From Chamaecyparis obtusa (taxonomy: Eukaryota > Streptophyta > Pinopsida > Cupressales > Cupressaceae): a stretch of 64,000 bases of DNA. Location: assembly GCA_027943335.1 (NCBI GenBank), contig BSBK01002934.1, positions 41,001 to 105,000 on the forward strand, given 5' to 3'. Under the pieces are notes generated by a model, which saw only the letters and a list, made by a program, of their open reading frames with translations, made no database searches and was not told where the DNA came from. The position numbers and the translations under genes are program-made. Numbering within the stretch: the first letter of the stretch is position 1; each line of letters begins with the position of its first letter. Below are positions 23,909 through 37,000 of this stretch, piece by piece.

Positions 23909-25525
23909 TGTTCTTGCATTACCACATACCTTTTCTTCAGTCTCCTTCAATGGCTTTAGCTTATGTCGCACTCCATCCTTTGTCAAGGAATAGGTATTCT
24001 CATTACCATCGTGTATAGCACATCTGTCAAACTGCCATGGTCTACCCAACAACATATGACATGCATCCATAGATATTATATCACATAGTACCTCATCTTG
24101 GTACCTGTCGATCTTAAACTTTACCAGGCACTGTTCACTAACCATGACCTTGTGGTCATCCTGCACCTAGGCAATCCGATATGGATGTGGGTGTTTCTGT
24201 CTCTTGAGCTTCAACTTTGTCACCATCTCTTCTGACACCAAATTGTCAGTGCTTCCACTATCGATAATCACATCACAACATTTACCCTCACACTTGCATC
24301 TAGTGTGAAACAGGTTCCTCCTTTGTTCAGGTTCATTCTCACCACTCAACAGGAATCTTTTGTTAATCAGTGTTTCTCCTCTTTCAGCATCTTCAAAATT
24401 TGATAATCTAGCATCTTCATCTACATGTGCAACTCTGGCCTGGCCTTCATTTCTCCTATCTATTCTGCCTTGGCACTGAGGACATTCAAATGCCCTATGA
24501 CCTTCTTTTTCACAGTGAAAACATGTTCCACGGAAGCCTCCTCTTCCAGATCCTTGTCCTCTTCCTTTTCCTCTCTGATCTCTATTATTCTAATCTTGGA
24601 AATGATTGGAATTGTTTCCTCTTTGATTATGGCTACTACTGGCCTCATCCTTCTTTTTTGGATCTTCATTTCGGCCACCATATGACCGTCCACCAGACCT
24701 TCCACCATGACCTCTTCCATTTTGTCTGCTCTCAAACTTCTTGTTGAGCTTTTCCTCTACTTTTAGGGAAAACTAGAATGCCTCCTCAATACTGTTCATT
24801 CAAACCAAATTCAACTCCTCCTGAATACTTTGCCAGGCACTGTTCACTAACCATGACCTTGTGGTCATCCTGCACCCAGGCAATCCGATATGGATGTGGG
24901 TGTTTCTGTCTCTTGAGCTTCAACTTTGTCACCATCTCTTCTGACACCAAATTGTCAGTGCTTCCACTATCGATAATCACATCACAACATTTACCCTCAC
25001 ACTTGCATCTAGTGTGAAACAGGTTCCTCCTTTGTTCAGGTTCATTCTCACCACTCAATAGGAATCTTCTGTTAATCAGTGTTTCTCCTCTTTCAGCATC
25101 TTCAAAATTTGATAATCTAGCATCTTCATCTACATGTGCAACTCTGGCCTGGCCTTCATTTCTCCTATCTATTCTACCTTGGCACTGAGGACATTCAAAT
25201 GCCCTATGACCTTCTTTTTCACATTGAAAACATGTTCCATGGAAGCTTCCTCTTCCAGATCCTTGTCCTCTTCCTTTTCCTCTCTGATCTCTATTATTCT
25301 AATCTTGGAAATGATTGGAATTGTTTCCTCTTTGATTATGGCTACTACTGGCCTCATCCTTCTTTTTTGGATCTTCATTTCGGCCACCATATGACCGTCC
25401 ACCAGACCTTCCACCATGACCTCTTCCATTTTGTCTGCTCTCAAACTTCTTGTTGAGCTTTTCCTCTACTTTTAGGGCAAACTAGAATGCCTCCTCAATA
25501 CTGTTCATTCAAACCAAATTCAACT
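23909..25525 (-). pseudogene. gypsy copy 2 protease/gag, duplicated partial copies
   Basis: Two partial head-to-tail copies of the gypsy protease-gag region: 23909-24832 and 24833-25525. Each has the protease motif IIDSGSTDNLVSEEMV, the RG-rich nucleocapsid and a zinc knuckle (C-F-H-C-E in the first, C-F-Q-C-E in the second). The second copy keeps the glutamine codon (AWVQDDHK) that is TAG in copies 1 and 3. Neither copy connects to an intact pol. Confidence 0.82.
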
Positions 25526-26299
25526 CGGCGCTGTTGAAAACACAAATGACAACGTTCTTGTTTTTTTTGCCCTTATATCCCGATGTGATTTCACGGAGGG
25601 TTACGGTGATGTTGAAAACACAAATGACAACTTTCCTTTTTTTTTTTGCCCTTATATCCTGACAACATCGCAATTGCAAGTTAGGGCTGTTTCACTGCAT
25701 ACCTGAAACAATGAAGACGTTACGGTCCACAAAACATTTGTGCTTGAAAGATGAACAAATAAAATTAAACTTCTAAATAACCAAAGCCGCTAACAATAAA
25801 TTCAACATAGATATGTCCTCATTTCTGGGTATTTTAGCTCTCTAACAGCTGAATACTAGATTACATAATAATGACAAAAGAAAAATAAACCCAACGTACT
25901 CAGAAATTGTAGCTGTGATTTCACAGAGGGTTACGGCGCTGTTGAAAACACAAATGACAACGTTCTTGTTTTTTTTGCCCTTATATCCCGATGTGATTTC
26001 ACGGAGGGTTACGACGCTGTTGAAAACACAAATGACAATGTTCTTGTTTTTTTTGCCCTTATATCCTGATGTGATTTCGCAGAGGGTTACGGCACTGTTG
26101 AAAACATAAATGACAACGTTCCTTTTTTTTTTTGTCCTTATATCCGGACAATGTCGCAATTTGCGACATTGCCAAATGTATTGTCATCGCAATTGCGACG
26201 GTGTCGGGCTATATTTGAAAAAAAAAAGCCAAAACCGCATGACATTTGCCTGTCGTCGCAAATTGCCATCGCAATTTCACCCCAAATGTATTAGTGAGT

Positions 26300-27867
26300 T
26301 GTTCTTGCATTACCACATACCTTTTCTTCAGTCTCCTTCAATGGCTTTAGCTTATGTCGCACTCCATCCTTTGTTAAGGAATAGGTATTCTCATTACCAT
26401 CATGTATAGCACATCTGTCAAACTACCATGGTCTACCCAACAACATATAACATGCATCCATAGATATTATATCACATAGTACCTCATCTTGGTACCTGTC
26501 GATCTTAAACTTTACCAGGCACTGTTCACTAACCATGACCTTGTGGTCATCCTGCACCCAGGCAATCCGATATGGATGTGGGTGTTTCTGTCTCTTGAGC
26601 TTCAACTTTGTCACCATCTCTTCTGACACCAAATTGTCAGTGCTTCCACTATCGATAATCACATCACAACATTTACCCTCACACTTGCATCTAGTGTGAA
26701 ACAGGTTCCTCCTTTGTTCAGGTTCATTCTCACCACTCAACAAGAATCTTCTGTTAATCAGTGTTTCTCCTCTTTCAGCATCTTCAAAATTTGATAATCT
26801 AGCATCTTCATCTACATGTGCAACTCTGGCCTGGCCTTCATTTCTCCTATCTATTCTGCCTTGGCACTGAGGACATTCAAATGCCCTATGACCTTCTTTT
26901 TCATAGTGAAAACATGTTCCACAGAAGCCTCCTCTTCCAGATCCTTGTCCTCTTCCTTTTCCTCTCTGATCTCTATTATTCTAATCTTGGAAATGATTGG
27001 AATTGTTTCCTCTTTGATTATGGCTACTACTGGCCTCATCCTTCTTTTTTGGATCTTCATTTCGGCCACCATATGACCGTCCACCAGACCTTCCACCATG
27101 ACCTCTTCCATTTTGTCTGCTCTCAAACTTCTTGTTGAGCTTTTCCTCTACTTTTAGGGCAAACTAGAATGCCTCCTCAATACTGTTCATTCAAACCAAA
27201 TTCAACTCCTCCTGAATACTTTGCCTTAACCCATTAAGGTATCGGACAACTTTCTCCTTATCAGCTTCCGCATGGCCTGTTCTAATGAGGACTCGATAGA
27301 ACTCCTCTGTATACTGCTGAACAGATCTTCCTGCTTACTTCAAACTTTTCATTTTCTTTACTAGGTCAAGCTCATAATCAAGAGGAATGAATTGTCACTT
27401 CAATTTATCCACCATCTGACCCCATCTTGTGATTTTATCTTTCCCTCTTCTATTTCACTCCAATTGAATCTCTTGCTACCAGATCTTCGCATGACCTTTC
27501 AGTCTGGACTTCGCAAATTTGACCCTATCAGGATCCTCAACATCTTCATACTCAAAATATTTCTCACATTCATTGATCCAGTCGATCAATTCCTCTCGGT
27601 TAAGATTTCTAGAAAATGTAGGAACCTCAATCTTAGGTCTTTTCCCAATCTTGGAAATCGCCCCAAAAAGTCTTTCTTCCTCCTGGTTCACAACTTCGGC
27701 TTCTCCTTCTTGATATTCTTCTTCGGCTTCATCCTCGCTTTCATCTTTGACATTAAGATTCATTCCTCTATGAATCTCTTCTTGCAATGCTCACACTTGT
27801 CTCTACAGCTCTCTAACCTCAGGTGTCATAGCACCAACTCTTCCGCCATGTTCTCTTCGTGGAGGCA
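26300..27867 (-). pseudogene. gypsy copy 2 gag and protease (the set joined to LTR c)
   Basis: gag starts at ATG 27867, 89 bp inside the primer site. The acidic N-terminus (27476-27787; RPKIEVPTF, EELIDWINECEKYFEYEDVE) stops at a TAG replacing Trp, and the family-wide TGA is at 27455-27457. 26423-26743 has the protease DSGSTDNLV and LLGRPW. The zinc knuckle at about 26,900 reads CFHYEKEGHRAFEC, with Tyr for the second Cys as in copy 1. Left end abuts the duplicated CACTA terminus at 26296. Confidence 0.85.
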
Positions 27868-27955
27868 TTTTCGCGATGCGCACTGAAACAGTAACCACGG
27901 TCCTGGTGCAAATTGCCTCATAGTCAGTGATCTGTTTACACACTCAAGAACTCCT

Positions 27956-27967
27956 ACTCTGATACCA
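27956..27967 (-). other. Primer binding site, initiator tRNA-Met, copy 2
   Basis: Minus-strand TGGTATCAGAGT, one mismatch from the plant tRNA-iMet primer site, two bases inside LTR c. Confidence 0.87.
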
Positions 27968-27969
27968 CT

Positions 27970-28822
27970 TGATGAAGGGTGCTCCCCTTAATACCACAAA
28001 AACATAACAGAAATAGAGAAACAACAACAATAATATGCAAGAATAGAAAATTAGCTTCTTATTATCTCCACAAATGTGGAATTACAAACTTTTAGAATTA
28101 TAATATGCAAAGCCACATGGGCATTCCCTTACAATATTCTGTAGGACAAAGCCTTGAATCAATACCCAGATCTACTACCCAGAACTGCCCTAGACAACAC
28201 TATTGGCCTTCTTTATATAGGCAATTTCCACCGCCTAAGAAGGTTCTTGAAATTTAGCCCTTAGGGCCGACCAAGCTTAGAATTATTTTATTTTACAATT
28301 TATTACATCAAAGTCGGCTCAAAATGAGTTTTGAAACCCAAACAGAAATTTTGAAGAAAAATTATTTTTCAACATTTCAGGTGACCCAACTTTCGAAGAC
28401 CATAAGTCATTGCCCGTTGACCCAATTGGCTATTATAACCCCATTCTGGAAATGTCACGAAGCACTCTATAGGTTTGTACTATGCAAAGCACCCACCACC
28501 CAAATTTTCAACCTCATCCGGGGCCTCTAAAGCCTTCAAAACTGAGTTGGAAGTTTATGTACCCTGCTGCCAATATCGAAAATCTTCAATATCTTCAAAA
28601 CTACACCTAATCTAGCCATGAAACTTTGCTAGTAGGCTGATATGATTGAGATGAACCTCCATATGTAAAATCAAACATTTTGAGATCGTAAGACTAACTT
28701 ACTAAAAATAGCAAGTTTCCATAAATAGCAACTCTGCACAAGATAGCCCTTATTGAATACAAAAATAGAAATATTTTTGGGTAATGCAAGATTGCTCTTA
28801 CACCCAGGATGCTCCTGAATCA
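27970..28822 (-). repeat. gypsy LTR c, 5' LTR of copy 2
   Basis: 853 bp, TGATGAAGGG...CTGAATCA, homologous throughout to LTR b. TATA box CCTATATAAA at 28212-28221 on the minus strand. Right of it the sequence changes to an unrelated gene fragment. Confidence 0.92.
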
Positions 28823-28823
28823 T

Positions 28824-29444
28824 AAGCAGTTGTCTGACATTTTGATCTCTTTTAAGAAAGAGGTAGCCACTATAGTCCCAATATTAGAATGTTGGATTGC
28901 TAGAAAGAATAGGTTGTAATCAATCTTTTATCTGATTAAAGATCAATGTATTGTGAATATACAATTAACAAATACATATAAATTTGTTAAAGACCTTTTT
29001 GAATTTGAAGTCAATAGAGAAAGTTTAAAGAGGAAGGCAGAGATCTTAAGGGTAAGATACTTTCAGGACAATTTTCAAATGTTTCTTGGTCTTATCAAAG
29101 CAGATGGAACTATAAAGGACAGGGATCACTGGTTACAACAAATTGAACGTGAAGTGTCAACTAGAATAGATACCATTCTAAATATAGAAGACAATATCCC
29201 CTTTGTACAATTAATTGAAATTTTACAAGATGTCAGAATACATTTCACTAATATAGGAAATGAGGTACACCAAGTAGTTTTGGACCGGGACAAATTATTG
29301 CCTCAAATGGATGAAGTTATGGCCTTTCATTGGCCAAGTCAAGATACTTATGCATCATGGGTAGCAACATATCCTTCTAAGAGTGCCAAAGAAGAAGAGA
29401 CACCTAGTGAAGAAGCAACAAGTGGCAGTGCCCCAACACCTTGA
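28824..29444 (+). pseudogene. 3' fragment of an unknown protein gene next to LTR c
   Basis: An open frame runs from the LTR edge to a TGA at 29442-29444, about 205 codons, broken once by TAA at 28917-28919. It is helical and charged (FEFEVNRESLKRKAEILRVR, LIEILQDVRIHFTNIGNEVH) and ends in an acidic Ser/Thr-rich tail (KEEETPSEEATSGSAPTP). The 5' part was lost or separated by gypsy insertion. I do not recognise the family. Length, helical character and acidic tail resemble the C-terminal part of the unknown gene at 37.4-40.6 kb, which may be a distant relative. Confidence 0.5.
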
Positions 29445-32400
29445 AAGCAAAACAAAGTGCAGGGAACCTCAAACAGTTAGAGCAAGAATGGATGCTACAC
29501 CTGGCATGTTTTGAACTAACCTTGGGAGTTGTTGAATTTTGGCCACTCATATGAGTGATCAATTTTATAAAATTGCCACAAAAAGCTATTATATTTACCA
29601 TTTTTGTCTTATTTACTGAAAACCTTTTTGTCTCTTGTACAAAAGATCTGAAGCTTGTATGCAATCCTCTTTTTTTTTAAAAGGATTACCAGAATCATTT
29701 TGTAGGGACCAAAATTTGGACATTCTTACTGATAATTTTTCAGCCTAGGATAATGTACACTGTATTAGACAAAGTTGTGTCGAGAGCAATATTGCTTCTT
29801 CAAATTAAATATACAGACACTTGCATTTTAAAGTATTTTGTATACATGATATTGATATAGCACTTCAATAAACGCCAAACTTTATATCTCTCCTTTGTTT
29901 ATTTCTCTTTGAGTTATGAATTGATAAAATTCATTGCATGCATAATCTTTGTTTATGTATTTCTATTCTTCAGCTCAAATACAGGGTCAAATTAAACAAC
30001 GTTTACATATGACATAAATTCTTTAAAGTTTTACATAAAGATATAACTAAGTAGTGTAAATTTTAGATTCTTTTGATAAAATTCACCACAGGGTTATAGC
30101 ATTTATAGACAATAAGACCATCAAAGTTCAAAATATTGGTTTATGTATGACAATTTTGTAGTGAAAGTGTTGCCCTATGGATAAACCATTGACCAACAGT
30201 GAAGCTTTTTTATAAAGATCACTGTTTGAAAAGGTTCTATTTGTTTGAAGTTGAATTATAAATTTAGATGTTTTATATATTAAGTTATGATCATAATTAC
30301 AAATAAATATTATTATGGCTATATTTAATTACTAATAATTAAATTTATATCACCTTTAATATTAATGACAATATATTTCATATTTTAATATAATAATAAT
30401 CACTATATACTAATATTCTTTAAATTATATTAAATATTTATTTAATATGTAATGTAAAATATTGTTATTAATTTGCATATACCATATATCATTATATAAA
30501 TAAAATAATAATTAATATTTGTTAAATTAAATTAATATTATATGATACATTTATCAATTATTTAATATTATTTAATATTTTATACTATCACTAAAATTAG
30601 ATTAAAAAAATAAATTAATATTAATTATCAATTAATGTTTTATAAAAGAAATTAAATAAAAGCTTAATTAAAAATTTAAATATTCTAAGTATTAAGTAGT
30701 GGTGACAATTACAGACTAATATCATTATTACTATTACAGTTATGAATTAATATAATAATTAGGTTACCTAATTAGAATTTTTATTGCAAAAGGTGATGAC
30801 TGCAAACGTAGCCGGACTGACAGAACGCTAGTGATGAGTATAGTATGTATCATTTTTTTGAAAACCCGACAATGATATTTTCAAAATTAGTAGTTGCTAT
30901 CATATAATTCTGATGCATGAAAACCTTGTATTGAATACCAATACTTCAGTTTGTATACGATTTCAAAGAGTATTGATTAAAAAAATCTTTCTTAGATTTA
31001 TCATGGATGTGCATTCAATGTTTTGACTGTTGTAAGCTAATTTTATATATAATATCGATGTCGTCTAATACGACATCTTCCATTCTTAATTTCTGTGATA
31101 TATCTTGAGATTTACCAAGTTTGTTATATGAAACATCGAAATACTTGAAAAAGAACCTTTTTCATTTCGCATGTGTCATCGGTGATATGCTTGACATCTA
31201 AAATAAATTTGTAAAAACTTCATCTCAGCATTAAAGGCTTCATCAAGACTAACATTAAAGTTATCGTTACATATCATTTATTTAACACATTAATGATTTA
31301 TTTAAACTCACCGTAGTACATCGATAATTATTGTAAGCCTGGTTCTGTAGAACTTCATCACGTCACTTTAATGACATTCCTCAAAATATCATCTCCTGCA
31401 ATTAATGTTATGAGTGCAAAGCACTCTACAACACTTCCCTGTTCTTTTATAAAGGGTCAAATAATATTGATCTTTCAAATACTTGTACAGAAACAATTGA
31501 TCAAACATCAAAACAACATACAATAACAGGAAACTTGAAGAGAAGACAAGAATAGAAGAGAAGACGAAGGGAAGTCACAGCAATATCCAGTACTTAAACT
31601 AACTTATGGTATTTACACTCATTTTTTACCATTCTTAACCTCCTTAATTTTTTTCATTTTTTCTTTATTTCAATACCTAAAACTATCTAACAAAGTTCAT
31701 TAGCAAAAACAATTAGAATAATATAGATAGCTACCAATAAGTAGAAATCAATTTGAACCAATATAATCTGAAGAAAATATCTTGCAAGCTAAAAATATCT
31801 TGATTTGATAAATATTGGAATCTCACAATCATAGAATAGACTGAATAGTAAAATAATTTGATAAGTTGTCTTCAAAATTCTCAAAATGGTAAAACTAGGG
31901 TTATAAATCCAATGCTCTGCCTTTACCAATATTCTTACTTGTTTTAAGATATATAGAATAAACAAGTCTTTCTGTAATAAAGAAGTACAAATTTTTTTAT
32001 TTTCATTATAAATTAGTGATTACTTATCAAAATTTTCTACTTTGTAAGGCATCACAAAATGACCGAGAATCAAATGGTTTTCATCTCCTTATTAATAATT
32101 TATGAACTACATTGTAGAAATGTTTCGATAGAGAATAATTGTCATTAATGACTTCTTTCAACACATGGACATTCACATAATACATGAAGAAGATAGAATT
32201 TAAGGATTGCTAGCGCAAAGGTTACTACAAGAAAAATGACTAATAACATCTTGTCCAATATCGCAAAGAAATTTTTGCCACTTTTACAGAGATTCATATA
32301 TTTCAGAATTGGAGTCTTGTGAAACATGCAATCCAACATAGGTTCATCATGTCCCAAGTGAAACATGGTTTCAACCAGCATCAATAGCATCTGAGACTGA

Positions 32401-33802
32401 ATACTCTTCTTTGATAAATGGTACAGGTCAATTATGGATCTAGAGAAACTCCTTCAAACTCCACAAACTGATACTTCTTTACATAACCTTTTCTATCATG
32501 GTCAAATGTATCACTTTCATTTTGCATCAAGGTCAGACACATTGTGAAACAAATAGGTCATACAAAGATGGGGACCATAGGGCTGTTACTTGTCTATACC
32601 TATACATGAATGTATAAAAAAGAATGTAAGGGAAAAAATACCTACATGGACCCAAACCACTTATAAACTCTACCCAAGTATTAATGTTCATACACAAAAC
32701 TGGGGTGTACTACGTCAAACATCTAACATCTTTATTGGTTTGATGATTTGAATCCCATGAAAAGTCAACCCACGGGTTATGATGCTATACTTTAAAATTG
32801 TACATTTTGTTAGTTTGCAAAATACTAAATCTTTGCTACTTGTGTATAAGGAGATGGAGGTCTACCTCCTTGAACAAATCCACCATATTTGTTTAGAATC
32901 GCAATGGTTATGATTTCAATTTTCTATACAAAATCAATAACTTTTTACAAATAGATAATCTTTATATCTTTCAATAATTAGTTATACAGATATGTATGCC
33001 ACCATTTGTTATGCTTAAATATTAATGATTGATTTTCTATTATTTATATAGGTAAGACTTGTAATTTAATGCTTATTCCAATTTGATATTATGGGTTCAT
33101 AATGCAGTATACATTTTTTCATACTCATATTCTACCTTATTTTGTACCTACTTAAATATTATTTTAGTTTTCTTTTTTACCATTCAATGTTTGATGTTTG
33201 ATGTTTCATACTTTGTGTTTTATCTTAACCTTTTTTTGAGAGATTTAGTGACTACAATGACTTTCTTAATCGCCAAAACTTTGTTGACTTTTATAAATTT
33301 AATGCATAATATTCGACCTTGGTAATGTGAACAGGTAATGATTATAGACTATTCCTTAAATCACAACAATTTTAAATACATTTTGATGTACTTTCTATTC
33401 AAAGTCACCTACAGTAGCCTATTTCACTATCTCTGATATATTTATCATTTACTGAATTCATTATGAGTCTCTCAACTAACATTAGATCCTAATCTATCTA
33501 TTTTCCTTAAGTATCTTTAAAATTATTTTTCATTGACACACTTAGTGAGTTTAACGAGCCTCTTAATCGCAAAAACAAATTGAGAGAACAATTTCCTCCT
33601 TATGTAATCCACACACAAAAAAATAGTTGTCTTATAATGGACAAAGGTCCAAACTAAATAATGATATTCAATAAATCTCTAATTATAATTTGATATAAGG
33701 ATTGGTAACAACAGAACCATCATTTAAAAGTATATATATACACCAATACAATACAATAATAGATTTTTTAAATTTATACAATATCTGTTTCAACATTATT
33801 AC
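29445..33802. other. AT-rich intergenic sequence, no supported gene
   Basis: Mostly long AT-rich runs. 31,000-31,110 matches 46,139-46,250 (CATTCAATGTTTTGACT, ATAATATCGATGTCGTCTAA type motifs). CTTTTATAAAGG near 31,434 is a plausible TATA box followed by a purine-rich leader to 31,590, which might belong to the plus-strand GRF gene. A minus-strand open stretch at 32145-32390 has one hydrophobic segment (ILDKMLLVIFLVVTFALAIL); its status is doubtful. Confidence 0.45.
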
Positions 33803-34209
33803 ATGAGTTTGTCTTTTACAGCTTTGTCAAGGATATCAATGGATGTCCTAAATGTGCCACACTACAATTGTGATGAAGGAACTTGCATTTTGAAAACCTC
33901 AAACACTAAGAAAAACCCTCAAAGAAAATTTTGGACCTGTCCACTTAGCAAGAAGGTTAGTGCTGGACATGTATTATATGTTTACAAAAATTGTACAGAC
34001 TATACATTATAGTATGTACTAATGTAAAGTTGATATTGCAGGGCAACAATGGCTGCAATTACTTTAGGTGGGCAGATGATGTCTCAAATGCATATGCCAC
34101 ACCATTTGCACCAATTGTCAATGAAACTCATCAATGTAGCTTGCGGTCTCAAGACGCCGCTATGGATGAGATTGTGTCAATGGAAAAGGCTGAAATAATT
34201 TTTTTATGA
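33803..34209 (+). CDS. GRF-type zinc finger protein, two exons
   Basis: Exon 1 33803-33955, intron 33956-34041 (AAG|GTTAGT...TTGCAG|GGC, phase 0), exon 2 34042-34209 ending TGA. Spliced, it gives the GRF signature: CDEGTC, TSNTKKNPQRKFWTCP, then GCNYFRWADD, in which the Cys residues and the aromatic/Trp-Asp residues are all kept. GRF fingers bind single-stranded nucleic acid and occur in DNA repair proteins and in many short plant proteins, often near transposons. About 107 residues if the first ATG is used; the ATG at 33839 is an alternative, and a TTTTACAG just upstream of the exon could be an acceptor of an earlier intron. Frame and splice sites are intact; expression is unknown. Confidence 0.68.
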
Positions 34210-35144
34210 GGACTTCACACCATATTAATTGCATTTATTTGTATTTTGATTCTATTTCTTTGGTACAACTATATAAAAATATAAACTTCCAATGTATCCC
34301 AATTTATTCAAAACAAAATGTGGACATGTAAATGGTTTTAAATGTAGTAATTAATATAACTGCTAACTTGTTTAAAAAATTTTCATGTCAAAATTTATAT
34401 ATGTGGTAACTTCTTTGTAATGTTGTTATGCAAATTATTAAGTTTCTACTTCACTTTGCCTATCAATACAAAAATGTATATAAAAAAAAAAACAACAACA
34501 AAATTGATTAGAATTTTTAAATTAAAATTTGTAAGAAAATAATTGTATATTATAATCTTAATTGTAATAAATAAATAATACATACTTTGATTTCAAAGAT
34601 AAAAGCTTTCAGCATGCATAACCAATGTTACTTTAACAAGAACATTAGATTCAAACAATTTCTATTTCACTGCATATGTAGAAACATGTTATCAGAATTA
34701 TTCAATTAATTTATTACTAAATATATAAAAGATATATGATATGGTTAACAGAATTATGTCACATTACAAACACTTGCAAATTTCTAAACACTGTGAACTG
34801 ACATTTCAATTGTAATTGCAAGAAAAATAAAATATTTCAATGCAACATATATTGTAAATCTTAAAATGGTCATATATTCTAATTGTAAATTGGCAAAACC
34901 TCAAGGATGACTGAATAATTTTTAGTAACACATACTATAAAGGAAATATAATTAGTTCAATGTAAATTATATGTATACTTTAATTCATAAATCAAGTAAT
35001 AAAGTTTGCAATTTTTCTCTCTAATTATCTCCATTCTCTCCCTCCAAAAATTAACACAACATACCTGACAATCATAACATACTTGGCATTACTGTCAATC
35101 ATAACATACCTACCATTACTTTTGTCCAAAGACAACTCTGTAAT
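34210..35144. other. AT-rich sequence, nothing recognised
   Basis: Probable 3' flank of the GRF gene followed by low-complexity AT-rich DNA. No open frame, RNA gene or repeat boundary is convincing. Confidence 0.5.
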
Positions 35145-37000
35145 TCAATATTGGACTGAAATAACTTCACTATTTTTTCTCAGATTATTTCCATTAAGTC
35201 ACTTAAAACCTTAACACCATAGTACAACAACATACATGCATTAACATTGAACAATAACCAAATAGTTTATTTAACTTCATATTCTATATTCATATCAAAC
35301 CTTGCTCAATCAAATCCACAATATAACGGACAAACTAAATATTCATTCGAAGATGACGATATAAAATAAACAAGTTTCTAACATCATCTTCACCCAAATT
35401 ATATGATAACAATTTACATAAAACAAATACCCTAAATCTAAAAAATATCCAATGAAAACCAGTTTTCATATAATTCCATCAATACTATACAGAATACCAA
35501 GATTACTAAACAAATCTCACATAAAACCAAACCTAAAATACTGTATTTCAGCATCATAAATTATCAACAATTCATTAAACTAAAAATTTTGCAAACCAAT
35601 AGTGCAATCATTTACATGAATAAACAAGTTGCTAACATCATCTTCACCTAGATTATATGATAACAATTTAGAGAAACCAAATGCCCTAAATCTAAAAAAT
35701 ATATCTCTGTAATTCCTGCCAACCATAACATACCTGGCATTACTTTTGGTCAAAGACAACTCTGTAATTCATAAATGGACTAATAGAAATTCATTATTTT
35801 TCTCTCAAATTATCTCCATTAATTCACTGAAAACTTTAACACTATTTTAAAAAAATATGTCCATTAACATTGAACAACAACCAAATAGTTTATCTAACTT
35901 CATATTCTATATTTATATCATACCTTGCTCAATCAAATCCACAATATAACGGACAAAATAAAAAACCACTGCAACATGACAATATAAATTAGATAAGTTT
36001 CTAACATCATCTTCACCCAAACTATATGATAACAATTTACAGAAACCAGATGTCCTAAATCTTAAAAATATCCAATAAAAACCAGTTTTCATATAATTCC
36101 ATCAATACTACACAAAGTACCACGTTTACAAAACAAATCACACATACAAGGAGACCTAAAATATTGTATATCAACTTCATAAATTATCAACAATTCATCA
36201 AGATCAATATTTTGCAAACCAAGAGACAACTCATTTACATGAATAGACAAGTTTCTAACATCATCTTCACCCAAACCATATGATAACAGTTTATAGAAAC
36301 CAGATACCATAAATCTAAAAAATATCCAATGAAATCCAATTTTTGTATAATTCCATTAATAGTACACATAGTACCAAGTTTACCAAACAAATCTCACATA
36401 GAAGCAGACCTAAAATACTGTATTTCAGCTTCATAAATTATCAACAATTAATCAAACTCAATATTTTACAAACTAATAGACAAATCATTTAATTAACGTA
36501 AAATAACTGCAATAAGTAATGTAAAAACATCATAGGCAAACACTGCTTATCTCTATTCCATCCCTCCAAAAAATAACACCCTTCTACATGAACATGTACA
36601 ATAATTTGTTTTCTCTAATTAAGATCAAAAAACAAATAAAAATTCTATGATTATCTATCACAACTAGTCACGTTAACCCTGTAGCAAAATTCTTGTTGAC
36701 CATAACATACCTTCCATTACTATTTTCAAAATATAGCTCTGAAATTCATAGTTGGAGTGCTCAATCAAATCCACAATATAACAAACAAAGTAAAAAATAA
36801 CTGCAAGATGATAATATAAAATAGACAAGTTTCAAACATCATCTTCACCCAAATTATATGATAACAATTTACACAAACCAAATACCCTAAATCTAAAAAA
36901 TATCCAATCAAAACCAGTTTTTGTATAATTCCATCAATACTACATAGACTACCAAGTTTACCAAACAAATCTCACAAAAAAGAAGATCTAAAATATTGTA
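35145..37000. repeat. Five-copy degenerate direct repeat
   Basis: CATCTTCACC(C/T)A followed by TATATGATAACA recurs near 35385, 35641, 36009, 36262 and 36838. ATAATTCCATCAATACTAC recurs near 35469, 36096, 36348 and 36930, and AATCCACAATATAAC near 35316, 35936 and 36769. Spacing varies between about 250 and 580 bp. Minus-strand translations of single units look weakly protein-like (36089-36310: LSYGLGEDDVRNLSIHVNEL), so the unit may derive from a duplicated exon. Confidence 0.72.

Larger units (their letters stand above)
23135..27208. repeat. Tandem duplication across the CACTA/gypsy junction
   Basis: A 1,682-bp unit, running from inside the CACTA right region through its terminus into gypsy gag, is present twice. 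The second copy starts at about 25526, where gag sequence TTCAACTC joins CACTA CTCGGCGCTG. Copy 1 additionally contains a 709-bp tandem duplication (24124-24832 and 24833-25525 and beyond, joined at CCAGGCA), making the distance between the two CACTA ends 2,391 bp. Short shared bases at both junctions suggest microhomology-mediated or unequal exchange. Confidence 0.85.
5486..28822 (-). mobile_element. Ty3/gypsy chromovirus, copy 2, interrupted by CACTA and a tandem duplication
   Basis: The 3' part (chromodomain to protease) is at 5486-8461. The 5' part (protease, gag, primer site, LTR) resumes after the CACTA transposon and ends with LTR c at 27970-28822. Joining 8461 with 26300 restores the element order exactly, apart from the AGT target duplication. 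Bases right of 28822 (TAAGC) would be one copy of the gypsy target duplication, but its partner is outside the window. Confidence 0.9.

Noticed and set aside
23515..25456. Plus-strand 86- and 106-residue frames (LSSSFSSLISIILIL type)
   Set aside because: Antisense shadows of the gypsy nucleocapsid and protease coding strand; the minus strand carries the zinc knuckle and DSG motif.
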